From Rheinheimera mesophila (GTDB lineage: Bacteria > Pseudomonadota > Gammaproteobacteria > Enterobacterales > Alteromonadaceae), in NCBI RefSeq assembly GCF_000986865.1, contig NZ_LAVS01000087.1:29933-93932 (forward strand): DNA of 64,000 bases, written 5' to 3'. Below, piece by piece: positions 1 to 9,513 of the stretch. The notes beneath the pieces were generated by a model. It had not been told where the DNA came from, made no database searches, and was given only the letters and a program-made list of their open reading frames with translations. How positions within the stretch are numbered: the first letter of the stretch is position 1; the number at the start of each line of letters is the position of its first letter. Position numbers and translations under genes: made by a program.

Positions 1-2
1 AG

Positions 3-419
3 CAGTATCTATCACACGACCATCCACCAACGCCCTTGTTTGATGGGGCAGAGCAGGTGATGTCTGCACTGAAACAACAAGGTGTTCTGTTAGCTGTGGC
101 CACAGGGAAAGCCCGTAAAGGATTGACAAGGATGTTGGCAGAAACCGGATTGGAGCGCTATTTCAGCGCCAGTCGCTGCGCTGATGAAGCACAATCCAAG
201 CCCAGCCCTGATATGCTGCAACAAATTCTGACTGAACTGAAGTTGCCAGCGCATCGTGCCGTGATGGTCGGAGACAGCATTCACGACATGGCCATGGCAC
301 TGGCGATCGAAATGCCCCGTATTGCGGTGACTCACGGTGCCCACGACAGAGCCAAATTGAGCCAGTATCAACCCAGAGCTATTATTGACTCGTTGCCAGA
401 GCTGTTAACAGTGCTTTGA
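3..419 (+). CDS. HAD-superfamily phosphatase, C-terminal part (5' end outside window)
   Basis: The reading frame is open to the left edge of the window, so the start codon and the N-terminal nucleophile aspartate motif are missing. What remains resembles subfamily IA haloacid-dehalogenase phosphatases of the phosphoglycolate phosphatase type. The motif II threonine lies in VATGKARKGL, the motif III lysine in SKPSPDML, and motif IV is VGDSIHDM, which supplies the acidic residues that bind magnesium. The gene converges on the Maf-type gene downstream. The substrate cannot be told from sequence. An internal TTG at position 36 could be taken for a start, but the family needs the upstream part. 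Confidence 0.85.
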   Translation, partial: QYLSHDHPPTPLFDGAEQVMSALKQQGVLLAVATGKARKGLTRMLAETGLERYFSASRCADEAQSKPSPDMLQQILTELKLPAHRAVMVGDSIHDMAMALAIEMPRIAVTHGAHDRAKLSQYQPRAIIDSLPELLTVL

Positions 420-477
420 ATAGGATGCAGTCACTGCCGTAAGGGCGGGTTTTGTGCCTGCCCGTCAGATGTGTAAC

Positions 478-1071
478 TCAAGGGTTGGTTAACAAATCTG
501 CGCCTTCATGACGAAGCATCTCCAGCAAACGAATCAGTGGCAGGCCTATTAAGCTATTGGGGTCGTCGCCCTCGAGCTTTGTAAACAAACTGATACCTAA
601 GCCTTCACTTTTAAAACTACCGGCACAGTTTAGCGGTTGTTCTCTTTCTATATAAGCAAGGATCTCCGCATCGGTTAACTGGCGAAAATGCACCTTAAAA
701 GGCTCAACACAAAGCTGATGCTGTTTGGTGTGGGCGTTGACCAACGCTAAGCCGGTTAAAAAAGTGACTGTATGACCGCTGAAGCTTTTTAACTGGTTAT
801 AGGCATTTTCAGCCGTATGAGGTTTACCCAGAATGTGGCCGTTAAATACGGCGACCTGATCAGAACCAATCACCAAACCTTCAGTTAAGGTATCCGCCAC
901 AGCCTGGGCTTTTAATACAGCCAGGCGGCTGACCAGTTGCTCCGGTGTCTCATCCGGCAAAGGGGTTTCATCGACTTCAGGTTTGGCCGTAGAAAAGTTC
1001 GGTGTAAGTTTTTCCAGTAACGCCTTACGATACACGGAAGTAGAGGCTAAATACAAAGCTTGAGTTGACAT
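478..1071 (-). CDS. yceF: Maf/YceF-type nucleotide pyrophosphatase
   Basis: This is a 197-residue Maf-family protein. The family hydrolyses non-canonical or modified nucleoside triphosphates, and the YceF branch acts on 7-methyl-GTP. Visible motifs are the N-terminal [14 protein letters not shown] (the SxxR phosphate loop), PEVDET, and VIGSDQV with the metal-binding aspartate. The start at 1071 is chosen because GAGGTG lies just upstream at good spacing and the protein then begins MSTQALYL, as in relatives. A seven-codon longer form starting at 1092 is less likely. The gene lies next to yceD-rpmF, divergently, as in Escherichia coli. The branch assignment is by neighbourhood; Maf-type itself is secure. 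Confidence 0.9.
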   Translation of the reverse strand: MSTQALYLASTSVYRKALLEKLTPNFSTAKPEVDETPLPDETPEQLVSRLAVLKAQAVADTLTEGLVIGSDQVAVFNGHILGKPHTAENAYNQLKSFSGHTVTFLTGLALVNAHTKQHQLCVEPFKVHFRQLTDAEILAYIEREQPLNCAGSFKSEGLGISLFTKLEGDDPNSLIGLPLIRLLEMLRHEGADLLTNP

Positions 1072-1240
1072 AAAAACACCTCGTTGGGACAATGCGCCGC
1101 ACTATACCTTTCCTGAGCGAAGTTGCAACTTTGTTGACTCCGCAGGCTCAAACAACGCTGACTCAGGCTGGTAGATGCCACAATAGCCGCCAGAACAGCA
1201 GTTTAGACCGGAAAATTAACAAAAAAGAGGCAGGAATCCT

Positions 1241-1269
1241 TTGACAGCTTTAGCCTCGATCTATATGAT
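1241..1269 (+). promoter_or_regulatory. Sigma-70 promoter of yceD-rpmF-fab operon
   Basis: A consensus TTGACA at 1241-1246 is followed after 17 bp by TATGAT at 1264-1269. Transcription would be expected to begin around 1275-1277, only a few bases before the yceD ATG at 1279. Confidence 0.8.
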
Positions 1270-1278
1270 GCGCGCCTT

Positions 1279-1806
1279 ATGCAAAAGGTAAAAATTCCAA
1301 TTACCCTTGACCCAACGCGTGCCGCGCAAAAACGTTCTACGTTCGACGGCATAATTCCGCTGGTAAATTTAACCAGATTAACGGAGTCGCTAGTAAGTTC
1401 TGAGGGTGATGTAGACGTAGTAGTACATTGTGGAACTGATGAACAAGGTCTGGTGTATATTCAAGCACAAGCCCATTGTCAGGTTCAGGTTACATGTGAA
1501 CGCTGTAGCGAGCCCATGAGTCTGGAACTGAACAGCAGTTTTGCATACACTCCAGTCCGGAGTGATCACGATTCGGCTCACGATGATATTCCAGAGCGCT
1601 ACGAAGTGGTCGAAAAAAACGAACACGGCGAAGTTAACTTGAGGCAATTGGTTGAGGACGAATTAATTCTGGCTTTACCTCTGTTTCCGATGCACGACGA
1701 AGGATCCTGTGATCCGGCCAAAGTGCAGATGAGCTGGGGAGAAATAGAACCAGAACCAGAAAAACCGAACCCATTTGCAATATTGCAAGAATTGAAGAAA
1801 AAATAG
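1279..1806 (+). CDS. yceD: YceD (DUF177) rRNA-processing-associated protein
   Basis: This 175-residue protein is encoded just upstream of rpmF, its usual position in bacteria. The family is linked to 23S rRNA accumulation in plants and E. coli, with no known enzymatic activity. The start MQKVKIPITLDP agrees with the conserved N terminus of E. coli YceD, and the C-terminal KPNPFAILQELKK is typical. A CxxC pair in TCERCSEP sits mid-protein. The chosen ATG follows the promoter so closely that the mRNA would be nearly leaderless, and no Shine-Dalgarno sequence is visible between promoter and start. Confidence 0.93.
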   Translation: MQKVKIPITLDPTRAAQKRSTFDGIIPLVNLTRLTESLVSSEGDVDVVVHCGTDEQGLVYIQAQAHCQVQVTCERCSEPMSLELNSSFAYTPVRSDHDSAHDDIPERYEVVEKNEHGEVNLRQLVEDELILALPLFPMHDEGSCDPAKVQMSWGEIEPEPEKPNPFAILQELKKK

Positions 1807-1824
1807 TTTTTTAGGAGAAAGGCA

Positions 1825-1992
1825 ATGGCTGTACAGCAAAACAAAAAATCTCGTGCAAGACGTGACATGCGTCGTTCTCATGATGCGTTGACTGGGCCAA
1901 CGCTGTCTGTAGACGCAACTTCAGGTGAAACTCACCGTCGTCACCACATCACTGAAGATGGTTACTACAAAGGTCGTAAAGTAATTAAGTAA
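1825..1992 (+). CDS. rpmF: 50S ribosomal protein L32
   Basis: This 55-codon gene encodes bL32, a small basic protein of the large ribosomal subunit. It begins [20 protein letters not shown] and ends in KGRKVIK, the usual gammaproteobacterial form of this protein without the zinc-binding cysteines. AGGAG at about 1813-1817 gives a good ribosome binding site. It lies 18 bp after yceD and 6 bp before plsX, and co-transcription with both is expected. The length matches the family (about 56 residues). Confidence 0.97.
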   Translation: MAVQQNKKSRARRDMRRSHDALTGPTLSVDATSGETHRRHHITEDGYYKGRKVIK

Positions 1993-1998
1993 GTTTGG

Positions 1999-3039
1999 AT
2001 GCACTCGTTGCAACCACTACGACTTAAGATAGCTTTAGACATGATGGGGGGCGACCATGGCCCCCAATCAACCCTTCCTGCAGCCATAGAAGCGCTGTGT
2101 GAATTTCCTCATGTAGATTTAGTTCTCTGCGGCGACGCCGAACTGCTGACTACCGAACTTGAACAAGCGGGTTATTTAAACCACCCTCAGCTTTCTGTTC
2201 AGCATGCATCCCAAACTGTGCTGATGACCGATAAACCCTCTGTGGCTTTGCGCAACAAACGCCAATCGTCGATGCGTATTGCCCTGGATTTAGTCGAGCA
2301 GAATAAAGTGGCTGCCTGTGTCAGTGCCGGTAATACCGGAGCTTTGATTGCAATGGCGCATTTTGTGCTGAAAATGCTCAACGGGGTGGAGCGTCCTGCA
2401 TTAATCAGCAGCTTACCTTCGACCGCTGGTAGTCCGGTTTTTATGCTGGACTTAGGCGCCACTGTCAATTGCGATTCAGATACTTTATTTCAGTTTGCCG
2501 TGATGGGCGCCGTGATGGCTGAAGAGGTGGAAGGTATCTCCAGACCTAAAGTCGCCTTGCTGAACATGGGCGAAGAGGAAATTAAAGGGTCGGACCAAAT
2601 CAAACGCACCTCCTTATTGTTATCCGAATGCGCGGATATCAATTACATTGGTTATATCGAAGGCAATGACATCTTTTCCGGCAAAGCCGATGTGATTGTC
2701 TGCGATGGTTTTGTCGGTAATGTAGCGCTGAAAACCTGCGAAGGTGTGGCGAAACTTATCTTAAAACGTTTAGAAACTGCGCTGAAAAACTCGATGTCTG
2801 CACAACTTTTCGGCTGGCTAATCAAACCTTTCCTGAAAAGTATGTCTTTGGGCGTGAACCCCGACCAGTATAACGGGGCAAGTCTGATAGGATTGCGCGG
2901 AATTGTAGTGAAAAGTCATGGAAATGCGACAAAAGAAGCATTTCTTAGTGCCATCCGTCAGGCCGTGCGCGAGGTTGAACGCCAGGTGCCGGTGAAGATC
3001 AAAGACAGGCTGGAACACGTATTAATTGACAAAGCGTAG
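1999..3039 (+). CDS. plsX: Phosphate acyltransferase PlsX
   Basis: PlsX converts acyl-ACP plus phosphate into acyl-phosphate, the acyl donor for glycerol-3-phosphate acylation in membrane phospholipid synthesis. The 346-residue protein has the family N terminus IALDMMGGDHGP, with SAGNTGAL and DGFVGNVALK further along. The length is normal. The ATG lies 6 bp after the rpmF stop and the ribosome binding site is weak, so translation may be coupled to rpmF. It stands before fabH in the standard order. Confidence 0.95.
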   Translation: MHSLQPLRLKIALDMMGGDHGPQSTLPAAIEALCEFPHVDLVLCGDAELLTTELEQAGYLNHPQLSVQHASQTVLMTDKPSVALRNKRQSSMRIALDLVEQNKVAACVSAGNTGALIAMAHFVLKMLNGVERPALISSLPSTAGSPVFMLDLGATVNCDSDTLFQFAVMGAVMAEEVEGISRPKVALLNMGEEEIKGSDQIKRTSLLLSECADINYIGYIEGNDIFSGKADVIVCDGFVGNVALKTCEGVAKLILKRLETALKNSMSAQLFGWLIKPFLKSMSLGVNPDQYNGASLIGLRGIVVKSHGNATKEAFLSAIRQAVREVERQVPVKIKDRLEHVLIDKA

Positions 3040-3045
3040 GGCCCA

Positions 3046-4005
3046 ATGTATTCACGCATTATTGGAACCGGAAGTTACTTTCCGTCTCAGGTCAGAACCA
3101 ATGCTGATCTCGAAACCATGGTCGAAACCACAGACGAGTGGATCATCGAACGTACTGGTATCAAAGAACGCCGTATTATCGCGGACAATGAAACTGTCGC
3201 CACTATGGGCGCCCAGGCTGCATTAAAAGCTATTGAAGCCGCAGGCATCGACAAAAATTCCATCGATATGATTGTGATGGCGACCACCAGTGCTGCACGG
3301 GCTTTGCCAAGTGCTGCCTGCGAAGTGCAGCGTGAACTGGATATGCCCGGCATTCCGGCTTTTGACGTAGCGGCCGCCTGTGCTGGCTTTTGTTACGCCT
3401 TAAGCGTTGCTGATCAATATGTCAAAAGTGGTATGGCTAAACGGGTATTAGTGATAGGCGCCGATTGTTTATCGCGCTTAATGAGCCCTGAAGATCGCAG
3501 CATGGTGATTTTATTTGGTGACGCGGCAGGCGCTGTGATTTTAGAAGCCTCAGCGCAGCCAGGTATTTTATCCACTCATATTCATGCCGATGGCAGATAC
3601 TCCGAATTATTGTATGTCGATAATCCTATCCGTGGGGATGAAGCTTCAGTGCACAATTCCTGGGGGGCGATGAAAGGCAATGAAGTCTTTAAAGTGGCTG
3701 TCACCCGTTTATCTGAAGTGGTGGAGCAAACCCTCGCTGCTAATCAGATGGATAAATCCCAAATTGACTGGTTAGTACCGCACCAGGCCAATTTGCGTAT
3801 TATCTCGGCTGTAGCCCGTAAACTGGAGATGTCGATGGATCAGGTGGTGATTAACCTGGACCGCTACGGCAATACCTCAGCAGCCACAGTGCCAACAGCC
3901 TTAGACGAAGCCATCCGTGATGGTCGTATTCAGCGTGGACAAACTATATTGCTTGAAGCTTTTGGCAGTGGTTTTGCCTGGGCTTCGGCTTTAATACGTT
4001 ATTAA
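3046..4005 (+). CDS. fabH: Beta-ketoacyl-ACP synthase III
   Basis: FabH condenses acetyl-CoA with malonyl-ACP to start fatty-acid chains in the cytoplasm. The 319-residue protein shows the catalytic cysteine in [11 protein letters not shown], the histidine in VPHQANLRI and the asparagine in [10 protein letters not shown], a complete Cys-His-Asn triad. It begins [13 protein letters not shown], typical of the family. It follows plsX by 6 bp and precedes fabD, so substrate supply and use are encoded side by side. Confidence 0.97.
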   Translation: MYSRIIGTGSYFPSQVRTNADLETMVETTDEWIIERTGIKERRIIADNETVATMGAQAALKAIEAAGIDKNSIDMIVMATTSAARALPSAACEVQRELDMPGIPAFDVAAACAGFCYALSVADQYVKSGMAKRVLVIGADCLSRLMSPEDRSMVILFGDAAGAVILEASAQPGILSTHIHADGRYSELLYVDNPIRGDEASVHNSWGAMKGNEVFKVAVTRLSEVVEQTLAANQMDKSQIDWLVPHQANLRIISAVARKLEMSMDQVVINLDRYGNTSAATVPTALDEAIRDGRIQRGQTILLEAFGSGFAWASALIRY

Positions 4006-4021
4006 TCTAGTTGCAGGAACA

Positions 4022-4960
4022 ATGATGAACAATAAACTTGCATTGGTATTCCCTGGACAGGGCTCACAAAGTGTTGGCATGTTAGCCGAACTTTATGCTG
4101 AATTTGCTAGTGTACGCGATACCTTCGCCGAAGCATCCCAGGCTTTAGGTTATGACTTATGGGCCCTGGTGGCCAATGGCCCTGAGACTGAATTAAACGA
4201 AACCCATCGCACTCAGCCGGCATTATTAACAGCCTCAGTGGCGGTGTATCGGGTATGGCTGGAGCAGGGCGGTGCAACACCCGCTTATTTAGCCGGTCAC
4301 TCTTTAGGTGAATACTCGGCTTTAGTGTGCGCCGGTGTGTTGAGCTTATCTGATGCCGTTAAGCTGGTAGAAAAACGTGGTCAGTATATGCAACAGGCAG
4401 TGCCTGCTGGCACTGGTGCTATGTCAGCCATTATTGGCTTGGACGATGCGCTGATTGCAAAAGCTTGCGAAGAAGCGGCTCAGGGTGAAGTGGTGTCGCC
4501 GGTTAATTTTAACTCACCAGGTCAGGTGGTGATTGCCGGTAATAAAGCTGCGGTTGAACGTGCCAATGAACTTTGTAAAGCCGCAGGTGCCAAACGTGCG
4601 CTGCCTTTACCTGTGTCTGTGCCGTCGCACTGCGCGTTAATGAAGCCAGCCGCCGATAAATTGGCGAATGATTTAAACAGCATTGCCTTTCATACGGCTG
4701 TCATACCTGTAGTGAACAATGTCGATGTGGTTGTCGCTTCAGATGCCGCAGCCATCAAAGATGCGTTAGTGCGCCAGTTGTATAGTCCGGTGCGCTGGAC
4801 CGAGAGTATCGAGTTTTTAGCTGCACAAGGCGTGGACAGAGTGATTGAGCTGGGGGCGGGCAAGGTATTAAGTGGCTTGATTAAACGTATTAATAAAGAG
4901 CTGAACACAGCTTCAGTCACAGATGTAGCGTCATTAAAAGACGCTTTAGCTGCAGAATAA
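4022..4960 (+). CDS. fabD: Malonyl-CoA:ACP transacylase
   Basis: FabD moves malonyl groups from coenzyme A to acyl carrier protein. The 312-residue protein has the nucleophile elbow GHSLGEYSAL, the substrate-loop signature VFPGQGSQ near the N terminus, and SVPSHCALM containing the active-site histidine. Two methionine codons are adjacent at the start (4022 and 4025); the choice changes one residue. It lies 16 bp after fabH. Confidence 0.97.
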   Translation: MMNNKLALVFPGQGSQSVGMLAELYAEFASVRDTFAEASQALGYDLWALVANGPETELNETHRTQPALLTASVAVYRVWLEQGGATPAYLAGHSLGEYSALVCAGVLSLSDAVKLVEKRGQYMQQAVPAGTGAMSAIIGLDDALIAKACEEAAQGEVVSPVNFNSPGQVVIAGNKAAVERANELCKAAGAKRALPLPVSVPSHCALMKPAADKLANDLNSIAFHTAVIPVVNNVDVVVASDAAAIKDALVRQLYSPVRWTESIEFLAAQGVDRVIELGAGKVLSGLIKRINKELNTASVTDVASLKDALAAE

Positions 4961-4974
4961 AAGGTTTAGAAACA

Positions 4975-5721
4975 ATGACTCCATTTATTTCGTTAGAAGG
5001 TCAGGTCGCGTTAGTCACGGGCGCAAGCCGCGGTATTGGCCGTGCTATTGCTGAACAATTAGCTGCGTTAGGCGCTAAAGTGGTTGGAACTGCAACAACT
5101 GAATCAGGTGCGGCCGCTATTTCCGCTTATTTAGGTGACAAAGGCTTAGGCCTGGTGTTAAATGTCGGCGATGCAGAGTCGATTGAACAATGTTTAGAGA
5201 CCATTAAAGCTCAGTTTGGCGACATTGACATTCTGGTGAACAACGCTGGTATTACCCGCGATAACCTGTTGATGCGCATGAAAGAAGAAGAATGGTTCGA
5301 CATTATGCAAACCAATTTGACATCAGTGTACCGTTTAAGTAAAGCTGTGCTGCGCAGCATGATGAAAAAGCGTCACGGCCGGATCATTAGCATAGGTTCA
5401 GTAGTAGGTTCTATGGGCAATGCCGGGCAGACCAACTACGCTGCAGCGAAAGCGGGCGTGTTAGGTTTTACCAAGTCATTGGCCAGAGAAGTGGCGTCGC
5501 GTGGTATTACTGTAAACGCTATTGCACCGGGTTTTATCGACACCGATATGACCAAAGAATTGTCAGAAGAGCAAAAAGAAGCCATTTTCAGCCAGGTCCC
5601 GGCGAATCGCCTGGGCAAGCCGGAAGAGATAGCGGCCGCTGTAGCCTTTTTGGCCTCAGGTCCGGCAGCCTATATTACGGGTGAAACCATCCATATCAAC
5701 GGCGGTATGTATATGGTGTAA
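4975..5721 (+). CDS. fabG: 3-oxoacyl-ACP reductase
   Basis: FabG reduces 3-oxoacyl-ACP with NADPH in fatty-acid elongation. The 248-residue short-chain dehydrogenase has the cofactor motif TGASRGIG near residues 16-23, NNAG, the catalytic serine in SIGSVVGSMG, YAAAK with the Tyr-Lys pair, and PGFIDTDM. The C terminus GETIHINGGMYM is standard. It lies 14 bp after fabD. An unusual repeat-containing gap separates it from acpP. Confidence 0.97.
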   Translation: MTPFISLEGQVALVTGASRGIGRAIAEQLAALGAKVVGTATTESGAAAISAYLGDKGLGLVLNVGDAESIEQCLETIKAQFGDIDILVNNAGITRDNLLMRMKEEEWFDIMQTNLTSVYRLSKAVLRSMMKKRHGRIISIGSVVGSMGNAGQTNYAAAKAGVLGFTKSLAREVASRGITVNAIAPGFIDTDMTKELSEEQKEAIFSQVPANRLGKPEEIAAAVAFLASGPAAYITGETIHINGGMYMV

Positions 5722-5745
5722 GCCCTTGCCAGCGTTGCTGAAGTT

Positions 5746-5906
5746 GCAGTCAACAAAGCTGCAGCTTCAATGACGAAGGTAAGTTTACCAAAGGCATTGA
5801 TGTTGCAGCGCGACGATAAGCGAAGAGTCCCCATGAGCATAGCTATCTATGTGATTGGGGCGATAGAGCGCAGTCAACAAAGCTGCAGCTTCAATGACGA
5901 AGGTAA
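5746..5906 (+). repeat. Two 37-bp direct repeats in the fabG-acpP gap
   Basis: A 37-bp sequence starting GCAGTCAACAAAGCTGCAG and ending GACGAAGGTAA occurs identically at 5746-5782 and 5870-5906, a period of 124 bp. The 87 bp between the copies include an imperfect hairpin with CCCCA/TGGGG ends at about 5829-5860. The repeated sequence is not part of a convincing reading frame. It lies in the leader region of acpP, so the duplication may affect acpP expression; this effect is inferred. Confidence 0.9.
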
Positions 5907-6028
5907 ATGGTTTGACCAGCAGGAAAAGGCGATGCCTTTGCTTGCAACAAACCGGGCTTACGCATAAACTAGCCGCCACACAAAATTGCACCAATTGTTG
6001 CGATTTACATGAGAAAAAGGAAGAAAAG

Positions 6029-6265
6029 ATGAGCAACATCGAAGAACGCGTTAAAAAAATTATCATCGAGCAGTTAGGCGTTAAAGAAGAAGAAGTGAAG
6101 CATGAATCTTCTTTCGTTGACGATTTAGGCGCTGACTCTCTGGACACAGTAGAATTAGTGATGGCTCTGGAAGAAGAATTCGATACAGAGATCCCAGACG
6201 AAGAAGCTGAAAAAATTACAACGGTACAGTCTGCTATCGACTATATCAAAGCTCACGCTGAGTAA
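6029..6265 (+). CDS. acpP: Acyl carrier protein
   Basis: AcpP carries growing acyl chains on a phosphopantetheine arm in fatty-acid and lipid synthesis. The 78-residue acidic protein begins [18 protein letters not shown] and contains the attachment serine in [13 protein letters not shown]. The start at 6029 is fixed by homology and by AAGGAAG just upstream; an in-frame extension back to 5894 runs through the repeat region and is not protein-like. It is flanked by a strong terminator hairpin, so it is probably transcribed more than its neighbours. Confidence 0.98.
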   Translation: MSNIEERVKKIIIEQLGVKEEEVKHESSFVDDLGADSLDTVELVMALEEEFDTEIPDEEAEKITTVQSAIDYIKAHAE

Positions 6266-6279
6266 ACGATGAGCTGACA

Positions 6280-6309
6280 AAACGGGTAGCCTCTGCTACC
6301 CGTTTTTGT
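6280..6309 (+). terminator. Rho-independent terminator after acpP
   Basis: The stem ACGGGTAGC / GCTACCCGT with loop CTCT at 6282-6303 is followed by a T-rich run. It lies 15 bp after the acpP stop, so fabF probably relies on read-through or its own promoter. Confidence 0.85.
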
Positions 6310-6385
6310 TTCTGAAGCTGTCTGCTACGTATCAAATGCAGAAGCGGATCAGCAATAAAGAATAAATCAGACTGCGGAGGATTCT

Positions 6386-7624
6386 GTGGCAAAACGTCGA
6401 GTGGTTGTGACGGGCTTAGGTATGCTAACGCCCCTGGGGAACGATGTAACGTCGACCTGGCAGGCTTTATTACAAGGCCAAAGTGGGATAGCGCTGTTTG
6501 ATCATATTGATCCGGAGGCTTACACCACTAAATTTGCTGGCTTAGTCAAAAATTTTGACGTCGAACAGTTTTTCCCGGCCAAAGAAGCCAAAAAAATGGA
6601 TTTATTTATCCAGTACGGTGTCGCTGCCGGTGTGCAGGCTTTTAAAGATTCCGGACTGGAAATTAACGAGCAAAATGCCGAACGTATTGGTGTGGCTGTA
6701 GGTTCAGGTATTGGTGGTTTAGGTTTAATTGAAGAAAACCATGCCAAATTACTCAACAGCGGCCCACGTCGTTTATCGCCGTTTTTTGTGCCTTCTACCA
6801 TTATCAACATGATTTCAGGGCATTTATCCATCATGTTAGGTCTGCAAGGTCCAAACATCAGCATAGTGACGGCCTGTACTACTGGTGTGCATAACATTGG
6901 TCAGGCGGCCCGTATGATAGCTTACGGCGACGCAGATGCGATGATTGCAGGTGGTGCAGAAAAAGCATCAACCACTTTAGGTATGGGAGGCTTTGGTGCA
7001 GCCCGTGCTTTATCTACCCGTAACGATGCACCACAGCAGGCCAGTCGGCCATGGGACAAAGACCGTGACGGTTTTGTGTTAGGTGACGGTGCTGGTGTGG
7101 TGGTGCTGGAAGAGTACGAACATGCCAAAGCCCGCGGCGCAAAAATATATGCTGAACTGGTCGGTTTTGGTATGAGTGGTGACGCCTATCATATGACCTC
7201 ACCACCGGAAAATGGCCGTGGTGCAGCTCTTGCGATGAAAAACGCTTTACGCGATGCGGGTGTTAACGCCGAACAGGTGCAGTACATCAATGCGCATGGC
7301 ACATCCACACCGGCAGGTGATATTGCGGAAACTATGGCGATTAAATCTATTTTTGGTGCCAAGCCAGAAGGATTGATGGTCAGTTCCAGTAAGTCGATGA
7401 TGGGGCACTTGTTAGGTGCGGCAGGTTCTGTTGAATCTATCATCACCATTTTGTCACTGCTTGACCAGAAAGTGTCGCCAACCATCAACCTGGATAATCC
7501 GGACGAAGGTTGTGACTTAGACTATGTACCCCATACCGCCCGAGATGCCAAACTGGAATACGCTTTATGTAACTCCTTTGGTTTCGGTGGTACCAACGGT
7601 TCTATTCTGTTTAAGAAAATCTGA
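6386..7624 (+). CDS. fabF: Beta-ketoacyl-ACP synthase II
   Basis: FabF elongates acyl-ACP and is needed for cis-vaccenate formation and temperature control of membrane lipids. The 412-residue protein has the active-site cysteine in [10 protein letters not shown], the histidines in [11 protein letters not shown] and MGHLLGAAG, and the C-terminal [11 protein letters not shown]. The start is a GTG preceded by GCGGAGG, giving [12 protein letters not shown]. It follows acpP after about 120 bp containing a terminator. Confidence 0.97.
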   Translation: MAKRRVVVTGLGMLTPLGNDVTSTWQALLQGQSGIALFDHIDPEAYTTKFAGLVKNFDVEQFFPAKEAKKMDLFIQYGVAAGVQAFKDSGLEINEQNAERIGVAVGSGIGGLGLIEENHAKLLNSGPRRLSPFFVPSTIINMISGHLSIMLGLQGPNISIVTACTTGVHNIGQAARMIAYGDADAMIAGGAEKASTTLGMGGFGAARALSTRNDAPQQASRPWDKDRDGFVLGDGAGVVVLEEYEHAKARGAKIYAELVGFGMSGDAYHMTSPPENGRGAALAMKNALRDAGVNAEQVQYINAHGTSTPAGDIAETMAIKSIFGAKPEGLMVSSSKSMMGHLLGAAGSVESIITILSLLDQKVSPTINLDNPDEGCDLDYVPHTARDAKLEYALCNSFGFGGTNGSILFKKI

Positions 7625-7630
7625 CGTTTC

Positions 7631-7656
7631 AGGGTCAGCACTTCAATGCTGGCCCT
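7631..7656 (+). terminator. Hairpin between fabF and pabC (possible attenuator)
   Basis: The arms AGGGTCAGCA and TGCTGGCCCT (one G-T pair) are separated by 6 nt. No T-run follows, so this may be a weak terminator, an attenuator or an RNA-stability element. Confidence 0.45.
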
Positions 7657-7726
7657 GCATTTCCAAACTCACCGATTTCAGGCATACTTTCGGCCAGAAT
7701 TTTCCACCCCCTTTGGACTGGCGTTA

Positions 7727-8491
7727 ATGCTCTATGTGCAAACTCCCGACACGACCGATCGTAGCTTTCAGTATGGTGACGGGCTTTTTACCACAATCAA
7801 GGTAAAAGACGGCAAAGTTATGCTGTGGAATTTGCATCTGCAGCGTCTGGTATCGGGTGCCAAAGCCTTGTTGATCCATGCTTTTGATACCGATGAACTA
7901 ACTCATCGGGTTCAGCAGGCTATTTCAGCCTCTGAGCAGGTGATAAAAGTATTAATTAGCCGTGGTCAGGCTGGCCGGGGATACAGTCCGCAGGGAATTG
8001 ATGTGCCTTGTTGTTATATTAGCACCGCGACTTTACCTGATTACAGTCTTTGGCAGCAGCAGGGGCTTCGTCTGGGTATTGCTGATTTTAAGTTAGCACA
8101 ACAACCTGCGTTGGCGGGGCTGAAGCACAATAACAGGCTGGAGCAGGTGCTGATTAAAGCTGAGTTAGCGCAGTCTGGTTTTGATGAGCTGGTGGTGTTC
8201 GATCAAAGTGGCGCTGTGATTGAAGTCTCTGCCGCTAATCTGATGTTTAGTAAAAATGGTCAGTGGTTTACGCCTAAGCTGGATCAGGCTGGTATCAATG
8301 GTGTAATGCGACAGCATCTGATGAGTCAGCGTCAGGTCACTGAGGCGCGTTATTCGTTGGCAGATCTGCAACAGGCGGATGCTTTGTTGATTTGTAATGC
8401 CCTGATGGGTGTAGTACCGGTCACAGAATTTGCCGGGCAAACTAAAGATATGGAACTGGTGCGCCAGTTTGTCTGCGGAGTTGAGCTTTGA
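7727..8491 (+). CDS. pabC: Aminodeoxychorismate lyase
   Basis: PabC is a pyridoxal-phosphate enzyme that splits 4-amino-4-deoxychorismate into para-aminobenzoate and pyruvate for folate synthesis. The 254-residue fold-type IV protein has SFQYGDGLFTT near the N terminus and the cofactor lysine in GLKHNNRLEQVL. The start at 7727 is chosen because family members begin just before the DRSFQYGDG motif; the open frame extends upstream to 7646 through the fabF terminator region. The gene order pabC-mltG-tmk-holB is the standard one. Confidence 0.92.
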   Translation: MLYVQTPDTTDRSFQYGDGLFTTIKVKDGKVMLWNLHLQRLVSGAKALLIHAFDTDELTHRVQQAISASEQVIKVLISRGQAGRGYSPQGIDVPCCYISTATLPDYSLWQQQGLRLGIADFKLAQQPALAGLKHNNRLEQVLIKAELAQSGFDELVVFDQSGAVIEVSAANLMFSKNGQWFTPKLDQAGINGVMRQHLMSQRQVTEARYSLADLQQADALLICNALMGVVPVTEFAGQTKDMELVRQFVCGVEL

Positions 8492-9513
8492 TCCGAACTT
8501 TATTTGTTGTACTGCTGGTTTCCCTGGTCTGTTGTTTTGGTTTAGCCAATATCTGGCAACAATACAGCCAAACTAGCCTGGCTCTGACTGAGCCTTATAT
8601 CGAAATTAAAGCGGGCGACAGTGCGATGAAACTGTGTCGTCAGTGGCAGCAACAAAACCTGTTGAGTGCCACCCAGTGCCGCTGGTTATCTATTTATTTG
8701 CGTTTACATCCAGAGCTTTCAAAACTGCATCAGGGCGTATACAAAGTGCCCACTGAGCAAAAACCTATCCGCTTGTTAGATCTGCTGCGGTTATTTGCCA
8801 GCGGTAAAGTGGCACAGTTTGCATTCAGCATTAAAGAGGGTGAAACCTTAAGCCAAAGCATAAAGCGTTTAGCTGAAGCTGAGTATTTACAGCATGATGT
8901 GACCGACAACGCCGCATTAGTTGAACTGGCAAGTTGGCCTGAAGCCTGGGGCAATAAACCTGCCAATGCCGAAGCTTTGTTTTTTGCTGAAACTTATAAC
9001 TATACCGCCAACAGCACCAGCACCGCCTTATTAAAACGTGCCAATGAACTGTTGATCCAACGTTTACAGCAGGCCTGGGACAATCGTCAGGCTGAATTGC
9101 CTTATAAAAATCCTTATGAGTTGCTGATCATGGCTTCGATCGTCGAGAAAGAAAGCGGTCATGAGCCGGAAAAAACCTTAGTCAGCTCGGTATTTGTCAA
9201 TCGGTTGGCACTTGGTATGAAATTACAAACCGATCCGACGGTGATCTACGGTTTAGGTGATAGTTTTAATGGTGATATCACCAGAGCCGATTTACGTAAT
9301 CCGCACCCATACAATACCTATCAGCATTTTGGCTTACCGCCAGGCCCAATAGCAGCACCAAGCGGCAGCTCTATTCTCGCTGCGGCGCAGCCGGCAAAAA
9401 CCGACTGGCTCTATTTTGTCTCAAAAGGGGATGGCACCCATCAGTTTTCCCGTACACTAAAAGAGCACAATGCCGCGGTACAGCAGTATATTTTTGGAAA
9501 GAAAAAACAATGA
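8488..9513 (+). CDS. mltG: Endolytic murein transglycosylase MltG
   Basis: MltG (YceG) is an inner-membrane lytic transglycosylase that cleaves nascent glycan strands and sets their length. The 341-residue protein has one N-terminal membrane segment (about residues 5-22), then the YceG-like domain with the catalytic glutamate in [10 protein letters not shown] and [10 protein letters not shown]. The start is a TTG that overlaps the pabC stop by 4 bp, pointing to coupled translation. The C terminus overlaps tmk by 4 bp. Confidence 0.94.
   Translation: MIRTLFVVLLVSLVCCFGLANIWQQYSQTSLALTEPYIEIKAGDSAMKLCRQWQQQNLLSATQCRWLSIYLRLHPELSKLHQGVYKVPTEQKPIRLLDLLRLFASGKVAQFAFSIKEGETLSQSIKRLAEAEYLQHDVTDNAALVELASWPEAWGNKPANAEALFFAETYNYTANSTSTALLKRANELLIQRLQQAWDNRQAELPYKNPYELLIMASIVEKESGHEPEKTLVSSVFVNRLALGMKLQTDPTVIYGLGDSFNGDITRADLRNPHPYNTYQHFGLPPGPIAAPSGSSILAAAQPAKTDWLYFVSKGDGTHQFSRTLKEHNAAVQQYIFGKKKQ

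Noticed and set aside
5894..6028. In-frame N-terminal extension of acpP by 45 residues
   Set aside because: The extension runs through the direct repeat and is Cys/Arg-rich with no family match; acyl carrier proteins begin at MSNIEERV, which has its own ribosome binding site.
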